A DNA stretch of 7,119 nucleotides from an uncultured Saprospiraceae bacterium (GTDB lineage: Bacteria; Bacteroidota; Bacteroidia; Chitinophagales; Saprospiraceae): positions 1 to 7,119 of the forward strand of contig CAKUWM010000146.1 in the NCBI GenBank assembly GCA_934699305.1, given 5' to 3'. Position numbers and translations under genes: made by a program. The first letter of the stretch is position 1; the number at the start of each line of letters is the position of its first letter. The notes beneath the pieces are model-generated. The model was not told the origin of the DNA. It worked only from the letters and a program-made list of their open reading frames with translations, and did not search any database. This document shows positions 1 to 5,391 of the stretch, in pieces.

Positions 1-1
1 G

Positions 2-991
2 TTTAGAAAAGGGGAATTTAAAGTTTTAGTAGCCACGGATGTGGCAGCAAGAGGGATTGATGTTCCCAATGTGGATTTGGTGTGCAACTATGACATATCT
101 TTTGACCCGGAATATTATGTCCACCGCATCGGCAGAACCGGCAGGGCGGGCAAAGAGGGCAAGGCATACAGCTTTGTTGCGGGGTCCAGAGACAAGCGTC
201 TATTGAGACAAATAGAAAGCTTTGCCAAAGTTAAAATAGAGCAATACCGCCTTCCGAGTGCCGGTGATCTCGCCAAAATTGAAGTAGAAAAAGTTAAAAA
301 ACAGATAGAATCAATCATTTCAGCCGGAAAAGAATCCGTTTATATGGATTTGGCGGCCGACCTCATCCCGGTGCATGCCGACCCGGTTCAGGTGGTGGCA
401 GCTTTGTTGGTACGCATCATTCCTCCCGGCAAACACGATTGGTTAAAGTCTTTGCCTCAGCCACGGAGCTTTGATGGCGACAAAAAAGGTCGCAATAATA
501 GGGATAGAGAGCGGTCTCGTAGCCGCGACAGAAACAGAGACAGAGACAAAGACAGAAACAGAGACAAAGACAGAAACAGAGACAGAGACAGAGACAAAGA
601 TCGCAGTTTTTCAGAGGATAGAAAAAAATCCGGCTCCAAGGATCGCTTTGCTCGAAATAAAGACAAACAAAACGATGACTTTGCGCGTCCAAACAGAATT
701 TCTAAGGACAAACCAACACCATCATCATTGGCCAAGTCTGGAAAAGAAAAGAAACAGGACTATTCAAAGAAAAACAAGGCTGAATCGTACGAGCCGACAT
801 TGGATGAAATATTGGCAGGCTTAGGTCTTGATTCAAATGGACGTCAGGTAAAATCATCCGGAAGAAAATCCAACTCAGGACAGCCCACCAAAACCAAACA
901 AGAGAAAGCCTCCGATGATAACACCACCGGCTTTGATTTCTTTGATTCAGATGACTTTAAATCTGCTCCAAGAAAGCGGAAGAAAAAGTAA
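2..991 (+). CDS. DEAD-box ATP-dependent RNA helicase, C-terminal part (5' end outside window)
   Basis: This is the C-terminal 329 residues of an ATP-dependent RNA helicase that remodels RNA duplexes in the cytoplasm (ribosome assembly, mRNA turnover or cold adaptation in this family). The frame is open from base 2, so the gene starts upstream of the window. Helicase motif V (ATDVAARGID) lies at fragment residues 11-20 and motif VI (HRIGRTGRAG) at 41-50, with the arginine fingers. The next ~70 residues resemble the dimerisation segment that follows the core in DeaD/CshA-type helicases (RLPSAGDLAK onwards). From about residue 160 the protein becomes a disordered, highly charged tail: an Arg/Asp/Lys repeat, then Lys/Ser-rich sequence, then a conserved-looking short acidic-hydrophobic patch (TLDEILAGLGL), ending in a basic RKRKKK. 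Such tails usually bind RNA nonspecifically. The family call is secure; which paralogue (deaD, rhlE or cshA type) is not, because motifs Q to IV are missing. Confidence 0.95.
   Translation, partial: FRKGEFKVLVATDVAARGIDVPNVDLVCNYDISFDPEYYVHRIGRTGRAGKEGKAYSFVAGSRDKRLLRQIESFAKVKIEQYRLPSAGDLAKIEVEKVKKQIESIISAGKESVYMDLAADLIPVHADPVQVVAALLVRIIPPGKHDWLKSLPQPRSFDGDKKGRNNRDRERSRSRDRNRDRDKDRNRDKDRNRDRDRDKDRSFSEDRKKSGSKDRFARNKDKQNDDFARPNRISKDKPTPSSLAKSGKEKKQDYSKKNKAESYEPTLDEILAGLGLDSNGRQVKSSGRKSNSGQPTKTKQEKASDDNTTGFDFFDSDDFKSAPRKRKKK
527..598 (+). repeat. Hexanucleotide tandem repeat encoding an Arg-Asp/Lys/Asn tract
   Basis: Twelve consecutive 6-bp units (gacaga, gacaaa or aacaga) lie inside the helicase gene and encode alternating D-R, D-K and N-R dipeptides. 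The units differ from each other only at the first and fifth bases. The repeat keeps the reading frame for any number of units, so copy-number change would alter tail length without breaking the gene. It also opens long low-complexity frames on both strands, which are not genes. Confidence 0.9.
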
Positions 992-1071
992 TGTCTTGGT
1001 CTGAATGCTATAAATCACTCAACAATTGCAGGTCAGTCCGGCGAGTGTGTTGTACTATTCAGGACTAAATT

Positions 1072-1530
1072 ATGATGGATAACGATATCGTAATAAGAGA
1101 ATATATGAAAGATGACTATCATGCCGTCCTCCAATTACTGCGCCTCAATACGCCCCAATATTTTGCAAAGGAAGAAGAAGATGACTTTGCCCTTTATTTA
1201 AAAGGCCGAAAAGAATGCTATTTTGTTGTGCTTTTTCAACAAAATGTTGTCGGATGCGGTGGCATTAATTTTGTCGAGAACACAACCACTGCGCGAATAA
1301 GTTGGGATATCTTTCATCCGGATTATCAAAGAAAAAATCTTGGTTCGAGGTTGTTGTACTATAGGCTTGATATAATAAAAGGCATGAATTCTATACAAAA
1401 AATCCAAGTAAGAACGTCTCAGTTAGCCTATGGTTTCTATGAAAAGCATGGCTTCGAAACCTTTGAAATCATCCTCGATTACTGGTCAAAAGGGATTGAC
1501 CTTTACAATATGAAAATGAAAGACTATTAA
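1072..1530 (+). CDS. GNAT family N-acetyltransferase
   Basis: A 152-residue single-domain acetyltransferase expected to move an acetyl group from acetyl-CoA to an amine; the substrate is unknown. The GNAT fold is visible from residue 5 (IVIREYMKDDY, the first strand and helix), through the central strands (residues 50-80), to motif A at about 76-98 (WDIFHPDYQRKNLGSRLL) and motif B at 119-132 (AYGFYEKHGFETFE). The pyrophosphate-binding loop reads Q-R-K-N-L-G, so the first Gly of the usual Q/R-x-x-G-x-G/A is Asn; the second Gly (91) and Ser 92 remain. The start is one of two adjacent ATGs (1072 or 1075) and no Shine-Dalgarno sequence is seen. It lies 80 bp after the helicase with no visible terminator or promoter between, and 26 bp before a second GNAT gene, so a shared transcript is plausible. 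Confidence 0.88.
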   Translation: MMDNDIVIREYMKDDYHAVLQLLRLNTPQYFAKEEEDDFALYLKGRKECYFVVLFQQNVVGCGGINFVENTTTARISWDIFHPDYQRKNLGSRLLYYRLDIIKGMNSIQKIQVRTSQLAYGFYEKHGFETFEIILDYWSKGIDLYNMKMKDY

Positions 1531-1556
1531 TCCTTCAATGAATAAATTTTTTCAAA

Positions 1557-2123
1557 ATGAATTTTAGAAAAGCACGATCTAACGAAGCAGAGACAATAAG
1601 TCCTTTTCTCATGCTGGCAATGGAAGACATTGTCTATCGGTTTATTGGAGAAGAATCAAAGGTCCAGGCTCGGCAATTTCTGACCGACTTAATCGGGCAA
1701 AAATCCAACCAATATTCGTATGAAAACTGTTGGGTCGTTGAATTAAATAATGAGATAGCAGCAGTGGCCGTTGTATATGACGGTGCAAGGTTGCATGAAT
1801 TAAGAAAACCGGTAGCCTCATATATTAAAGCCCGATTTAACACCGATTTTTCGCCGGAAGATGAGACACAAGCCGGAGAATATTATATTGACTGCATCAG
1901 CGTTATTCCTCAACATCAAGGAAAAGGTATCGGCTCGCAGCTGCTAAAATTCCTAATCGAAGAATATGTCAGTAAAGGCAAATTCCCGCTTGGCTTACTG
2001 GTTGATAAAGACAATCCCAATGCCCGAAAACTGTATCTTAAAATGGGATTTGACGTGGTGGGAATGAAAACACTCGCCGATAAGACAATGGAGCACCTAC
2101 AATTGAAATACACAACAGATTAG
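1557..2123 (+). CDS. GNAT family N-acetyltransferase
   Basis: A 188-residue acetyltransferase, longer than its upstream neighbour and with canonical motifs. Motif A is at about residues 110-134 (DCISVIPQHQGKGIGSQLL), with an intact acetyl-CoA pyrophosphate loop Q121-G-K-G-I-G126. Motif B is at about 147-166 (LLVDKDNPNARKLYLKMGF), containing the Asn and Tyr common in this family. The ~40 residues between the second strand and motif A (about 70-108) form an insertion typical of some uncharacterised Bacteroidota and Firmicutes GNAT proteins. Substrate is not predictable. Translation starts 26 bp after the previous stop in an A-rich context (ttcaaaATG), and the gene ends about 107 bp before the hairpin at 2231, so it is probably last in its transcript. 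It is not a recent duplicate of its neighbour: the two share only the fold. Confidence 0.92.
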   Translation: MNFRKARSNEAETISPFLMLAMEDIVYRFIGEESKVQARQFLTDLIGQKSNQYSYENCWVVELNNEIAAVAVVYDGARLHELRKPVASYIKARFNTDFSPEDETQAGEYYIDCISVIPQHQGKGIGSQLLKFLIEEYVSKGKFPLGLLVDKDNPNARKLYLKMGFDVVGMKTLADKTMEHLQLKYTTD

Positions 2124-2230
2124 ATTAAATCTGACAGTAGGAAATATTGATATTTGTTGCGATTGCCACCTTCTTTACCCTGGCAACGGAAGTTAAAAAT
2201 TCATTCGCAAGATTCTAGTTTTATAAATAA

Positions 2231-2268
2231 AATGGGGATTGAACATACATACAATCCCCATTATTTTT
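2231..2268. terminator. Bidirectional intrinsic terminator between convergent genes
   Basis: A perfect 11-bp stem (AATGGGGATTG at 2231-2241, CAATCCCCATT at 2252-2262) closes a 10-base loop. On the plus strand it is followed by a T-rich run (ttattttt, to 2268). On the minus strand the bases after the stem are also A/T-rich (ttttatttataa). It sits between the plus-strand acetyltransferase and the minus-strand trpB, which fits a terminator serving both. Confidence 0.85.
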
Positions 2269-2305
2269 GATTCGGAAAATTTATGTTGTTAAACACATTC
2301 GTCCT

Positions 2306-3664
2306 TCATCCATAAACCTTTAGTTCAGCAAGGCTTTTTTCAATTTCGGCAGAACTTAGTTCATGATCAACCAGACGGCCTTCATTGAAATCATCATAAG
2401 CTGCCATGTCTAAAAATCCATGTCCGGACAGATTAAACAAAATTGTTTTACCAATGCCTGTTTCAGTACATACCTGTGCCTCTCTGATAGCTTGAGCTAT
2501 TGAATGGCTCGATTCAGGCGCAGGAATAATGCCTTCAGTCTGTGCAAATAATTGTCCTGCTGCAAAGCACTCCTTTTGTGCTAATGCCGATGCTTCAACC
2601 AAGCCGTCTTTCAACAGTTGAGAAACCAGCACACTTGCACCATGATAACGCAAGCCCCCTGCATGAATCGGCTCCGGCTCAAAGTTGTGTCCCAATGTGT
2701 ACATCGGCAACAACGGAGTCAGACCCTGTGTGTCTCCAAAGTCGTACATAAACTTACCCCTTGTCAACTTAGGGCAAGATGCCGCCTCAACAGCGATAGC
2801 GCGAATTTCTTTTTGGTGCAACAACTTATTACGCAAAAAAGGAAAGGCAATTCCCGCAAAATTAGATCCCCCTCCCAATGGAGCAATGACAATATCCGGA
2901 TAGTCATCCGCCATCTCAAACTGTTTGATCGCTTCTTCTCCTATAATGGTCTGATGTAACAATACGTGATTCAATACTGAGCCGAGAGCATACTTGGTGT
3001 TTTCGTCCATTGCTGCCATTTCAACAGCTTCCGATATCGCCGTACCAAGACTGCCCGTAGAATCAGGATTAGCAGCGAGTGTCTTGCGTCCCGCCATCGT
3101 CCTATTGCTGGGAGACGGATACACCTTAGCGCCATAGGTATTCATCATTATTTTGCGATAGGGTTTTTGTTCAAAACTTACCTTGACCATGTAAATCTCA
3201 CATTCTATTCCGAAAAGCTTACAGGCAAAAGAAAGAGCAGACCCCCATTGTCCGGCGCCTGTCTCCGTTGTAATCTTCTTGGTACCGGCTTGAGCATTGT
3301 AATAAGCCTGAGCAATAGCTGTATTGGTTTTATGAGAGCCGCTTGGAGACACCCCTTCATACTTGTAGTATAGCTTTGCCGGCGTCTTCAAGGCTTTTTC
3401 CAATTCTGTCGCCCGAATTAAAGGTGATGGTCGAAACAACAGATACTTATCTCTAACCTCCTGTGGAATCTCGATAAACCGTTCCACAGATACCTCCTGC
3501 TCAATGAGAGCCATGGGAAATAAAGGAGCCAGCGCGTCAGGGCCGATAGGCTCTCCGGTGCCCGGATGAAGCGGTGGTAGAGGCTTATTGGGCATGTCAG
3601 CCATAATATTATACCAAAATTTAGGCATCTGCTCTTCACTCAAATAATACTTTTTTTGTTTCAT
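2306..3664 (-). CDS. trpB: Tryptophan synthase beta chain, TrpB2 type (PLP-dependent)
   Basis: This 452-residue enzyme condenses indole with L-serine (or an equivalent) to make L-tryptophan, using pyridoxal phosphate. It is the TrpB2 (TrpB-like) class: longer than the ~400 residues of TrpB1, with an extended N-terminus and the W in ETGAGQWG (residues 134-141) where TrpB1 has H. The PLP lysine is K112 in GSHKTN, the catalytic glutamate is E134, the phosphate loop is GGGSN at 264-268, EGIIPAPESSH is at 378-387, and S413 in LSGHG replaces the TrpB1 LSGRGDKD. All catalytic positions are present. There is no trpA or other trp gene beside it, which is common for TrpB2 and suggests indole salvage or partnership with a distant alpha subunit. 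The start has no Shine-Dalgarno sequence but follows an A-rich stretch. A Trp-codon leader and attenuator lie immediately upstream (3704-3838), which independently supports a role in tryptophan supply. Confidence 0.95.
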   Translation of the reverse strand: MKQKKYYLSEEQMPKFWYNIMADMPNKPLPPLHPGTGEPIGPDALAPLFPMALIEQEVSVERFIEIPQEVRDKYLLFRPSPLIRATELEKALKTPAKLYYKYEGVSPSGSHKTNTAIAQAYYNAQAGTKKITTETGAGQWGSALSFACKLFGIECEIYMVKVSFEQKPYRKIMMNTYGAKVYPSPSNRTMAGRKTLAANPDSTGSLGTAISEAVEMAAMDENTKYALGSVLNHVLLHQTIIGEEAIKQFEMADDYPDIVIAPLGGGSNFAGIAFPFLRNKLLHQKEIRAIAVEAASCPKLTRGKFMYDFGDTQGLTPLLPMYTLGHNFEPEPIHAGGLRYHGASVLVSQLLKDGLVEASALAQKECFAAGQLFAQTEGIIPAPESSHSIAQAIREAQVCTETGIGKTILFNLSGHGFLDMAAYDDFNEGRLVDHELSSAEIEKSLAELKVYG

Positions 3665-3703
3665 TTTTTATAAATTTTAAATGTTTAAGAATTCTAAGGA
3701 CAT

Positions 3704-3736
3704 AAAAAAAGCCGCCTGATTGCTATCAGACGGCTT
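3704..3736 (-). terminator. Attenuator terminator upstream of trpB
   Basis: Read on the minus strand, AAGCCGTCTGAT (3736-3725) pairs with ATCAGGCGGCTT (3720-3709) over 12 bp around an AGCA loop, followed by T to 3704 (seven T in a row from 3710). One pair (3730 with 3715) is a T-G wobble on this strand but an A-C mismatch on the other, and only this strand has the T-run, so the direction is clear. It ends 39 bases before the trpB start codon, inside the trpB leader, so it must be read through for trpB to be expressed. Confidence 0.9.
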
Positions 3737-3794
3737 ACCGATGTATTTTAATGGGCATCAATGCCGATCATACAATGTCAGAGTAATCGTCCGA
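3726..3794 (-). promoter_or_regulatory. Antiterminator pairing that excludes the attenuator terminator
   Basis: Segment 2 (3794-3782, TCGGACGATTACT on the minus strand) can pair with segment 3 (3739-3726). There are seven pairs from 3794/3726 to 3788/3732 (one G-U at 3792/3728), a small 1x2 internal loop, then four pairs from 3786/3735 to 3783/3738 and a wobble at 3782/3739. Because segment 3 is also the 5' arm of the terminator, the two structures cannot coexist. Segment 2 can instead be captured by segment 1 (3804-3797 with 3792-3785: AATCGT/ACGATT plus two G-U pairs, four-base loop), which would free segment 3 to form the terminator. Pairings were derived by eye, without energy calculation. 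Confidence 0.78.
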
Positions 3795-3838
3795 AGAAAC
3801 GATTGCCACCACCAATTTGTATGTAAAGACAGATGCAT
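3758..3838 (-). CDS. Trp leader peptide with three consecutive Trp codons
   Basis: A 26-codon reading frame (ATG at 3838, TGA ending at 3758) begins MHLSLHTNWWWQSF and ends LYDRH. Codons 9-11 (3814-3806) are TGG-TGG-TGG. Tryptophan is the rarest residue in most proteins, so three in a row just before a tryptophan biosynthetic gene is the hallmark of a ribosome-mediated attenuation leader, as in enterobacterial trpL. The Trp codons lie immediately before segment 1 of the RNA structure: a ribosome stalled there would cover segment 1 and leave segment 2 free to form the antiterminator. When charged tRNA-Trp is plentiful the ribosome moves on, segments 1 and 2 pair behind it, and the terminator forms. 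The peptide itself is expected to have no function beyond being translated. No Shine-Dalgarno sequence is visible, and the likely transcription start is only a few bases upstream. Confidence 0.87.
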   Translation of the reverse strand: MHLSLHTNWWWQSFLRTITLTLYDRH

Positions 3839-4000
3839 TGATTTTTTTTACAAATGTATTGAATTAATTAAACTATGCAAAAAATGTGCCGGAAAATATA
3901 ACCTCGGCTCTATTCTCTTTTTTTCTGAATTAATTAGGGGAATAGCAATCCGGTCTGTTAACAAGAAAATTTAACGTATATAATGGTGAATTTAAAGGGC
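3839..4000. other. Spacer between methyltransferase and trp leader, no gene seen
   Basis: Besides the promoter, this AT-rich stretch holds an exact 11-bp direct repeat TGAATTAATTA at 3860-3870 (inside the promoter spacer) and 3926-3936. I see no clear terminator for the upstream methyltransferase gene; the only inverted repeat noticed (CTATTC/GAATAG, 6 bp with a long loop, around 3911-3945) is weak. Readthrough from the methyltransferase gene into the attenuator is therefore possible, and the attenuator terminator could also stop such transcripts. Confidence 0.5.
3851..3880 (-). promoter_or_regulatory. Bacteroidota-type promoter for the trp leader and trpB
   Basis: On the minus strand TTG (3880-3878, preceded by more T) is followed after exactly 19 bases by TACATTTG (3858-3851), a full match to the TAnnTTTG -7 element of the Bacteroidota housekeeping sigma factor. 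Transcription should start near 3847-3843, just upstream of the Trp leader peptide, placing the leader and attenuator at the 5' end of the trpB mRNA. Confidence 0.78.
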
Positions 4001-5248
4001 TTAAGACTTGTTGTTCCAGCCTAATTTTTGCAACAAATAATGTTCCCGTATTCCGAACATCTTCATCCAGCTTTCTACCTCTGTTCTGGCACTTTCGGTT
4101 ACATTCCCTTTATATTCTGCGGTTATCATAATATTCTTAGGCGTATGTTCCACATTGACAAATTCCATTACTTTCACTTGATAGCCATAATATCTCAACA
4201 CATTAGCCCGAATCAGATCGGTTAAGTCGCTGGCAAAACGCTCTTGAATGATGCCGTATCTAAATAAAGAGCCGGTGATATCATTGCTTTCCATCGATTG
4301 GCGCACTTGCTTATGACAACAGGGGGCGACGACGATAATTTTAGCTTTTTGTTGTAATCCATAAAAAATAGCATCATCGGTGGCTGTATTACATGCGTGT
4401 AAGGCGATGAGCATATCTGCTTTCAGGTCGGCCGTGCCGGCAATATCTCCATGTATAAAGTCGAGCCCTTCCATGCCGGTCTCCCAGGCTATTTGATTGT
4501 TGGTATGGATTACCTCCTCTTTGAGGTCAACGCCAATTGTCCTTGTGTGTACGAAACCGGAATTCATCAAATATTGGTGAAGGGCAAATGTCAAATATCC
4601 CTTCCCACAGCCCATATCTGCTACGGTCAATGGGTCTTCCGGATGGAGGGACTCCATAAGTGGATACATTAGCTCCACATACCGGCATATCTGTTTGTAT
4701 TTACTGAATTGACTTGGCAGGACGACGCCTTCTTTCGAACTGATGCCCAGTCTGTGGAAAAAAGGTGCATTGGGCGGAATGGTATAACTTTTTTCTTTGT
4801 CATGGATAAGCGCCGGCGTTTCTTTTTGAATCGTCTTTTTCCATTTCAAGGTGACGAAACCCCGTTTGGATATCAGCAAATGTCCTTCTTTATTTGATGT
4901 GATCAGGTGGGCATAATAAAAATGTTGGCGGATACTCAGACCGGCAAAGGTCAGGAAGTCAGAAATATTAAAATTTTTCGTCTCTTCCTTGTCTTTGTAA
5001 CGGACAACCATTTGAACTACGATTTTGCCCTTGAGCTCCAACGGTCTAAAATAAAGACTTTTGGCCTTTCCCGCTTTATCTCTGGGCTGGCTCAGGGAGA
5101 CGGACAACCAGGCAGAACTGTTGACGGCAGTGGCCATTTCATTTAAAAATAATGCTAACTTTTCTTCTTGTTCCATATATAGAGCAAAGGTCATCATTTT
5201 TTTTAACAAATGATGGATATGGTTCAATCTTTCACTTCTTGATATCAC
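4001..5248 (-). CDS. Class I SAM-dependent methyltransferase (Methyltransf_32-like)
   Basis: A predicted cytoplasmic methyltransferase of up to 415 residues; the substrate is unknown, with RNA plausible from related families. The C-terminal half is a Rossmann-type domain. The SAM-binding motif I is DMGCGKGYLTFA at 211-222, an acidic residue ends strand 2 (GVDLKEE, 239-245), and two signatures typical of the Methyltransf_32 group (GSTCD/METTL25-like) follow: LHACNTATDDA at 283-293 and APCCHK at 308-313. The N-terminal ~200 residues are a separate, unrecognised domain of mixed helix and strand. The longest frame starts at GTG 5248, directly after an in-frame stop. ATG codons at 5197, 5194 and 5176 are alternatives; 5197 is attractive because it follows seven A, like the trpB start. 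No clear promoter was found upstream on this strand. It is divergent from the protease gene, 143 bp away, and its 3' end lies 336 bp from trpB. Confidence 0.88.
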   Translation of the reverse strand: MISRSERLNHIHHLLKKMMTFALYMEQEEKLALFLNEMATAVNSSAWLSVSLSQPRDKAGKAKSLYFRPLELKGKIVVQMVVRYKDKEETKNFNISDFLTFAGLSIRQHFYYAHLITSNKEGHLLISKRGFVTLKWKKTIQKETPALIHDKEKSYTIPPNAPFFHRLGISSKEGVVLPSQFSKYKQICRYVELMYPLMESLHPEDPLTVADMGCGKGYLTFALHQYLMNSGFVHTRTIGVDLKEEVIHTNNQIAWETGMEGLDFIHGDIAGTADLKADMLIALHACNTATDDAIFYGLQQKAKIIVVAPCCHKQVRQSMESNDITGSLFRYGIIQERFASDLTDLIRANVLRYYGYQVKVMEFVNVEHTPKNIMITAEYKGNVTESARTEVESWMKMFGIREHYLLQKLGWNNKS

Positions 5249-5303
5249 AACTCACGAAGGTCGGAGGGCAAGAGATATCAACGCATAACGAATTTCTTTT
5301 CTC

Positions 5304-5334
5304 TTTGAAAAACCAAAAGATTACAGTATGTTTG
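5304..5334 (+). promoter_or_regulatory. Bacteroidota-type promoter for the M43 protease gene
   Basis: TTTG (5304-5307), 19 bases, then TATGTTTG (5327-5334), a complete match to the TTTG / TAnnTTTG consensus. The expected transcription start near 5339-5343 gives a 5' untranslated region of about 50 bases before the ATG at 5392. It has the same spacing as the trpB promoter on the other strand, which strengthens both calls. Confidence 0.75.
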
Positions 5335-5391
5335 TCCGAATGATATTAGTACAACAATTTATCGTAAAAAATTTTTAAAAAAATCCGGGTT

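Noticed and set aside
417..735. Long reverse-strand and alternate-frame reading frames rich in Cys-Leu, Ser-Leu or Thr-Glu repeats
   Set aside because: They are mirror frames of the 6-bp repeat in the helicase tail, which contains no stop codon in several frames; the helicase frame has the motifs and continuity.
2163..2186. Possible hairpin TTGCCA / TGGCAA after the second acetyltransferase
   Set aside because: Only six base pairs with a 12-base loop and no T-run; the hairpin at 2231-2262 is far stronger.
3704..3736. The hairpin as merely the terminator of the methyltransferase gene
   Set aside because: It lies some 265 bases beyond that gene and downstream of a good promoter and a Trp-rich leader frame, with an alternative pairing that disrupts it; attenuation explains all of these together.
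3720..3974. An 84-residue plus-strand frame across the trpB leader region
   Set aside because: It runs antisense through the promoter, Trp leader and terminator, has no recognisable domain or good start context, and is rich in Cys/Ile/Lys as expected of AT-rich non-coding DNA.
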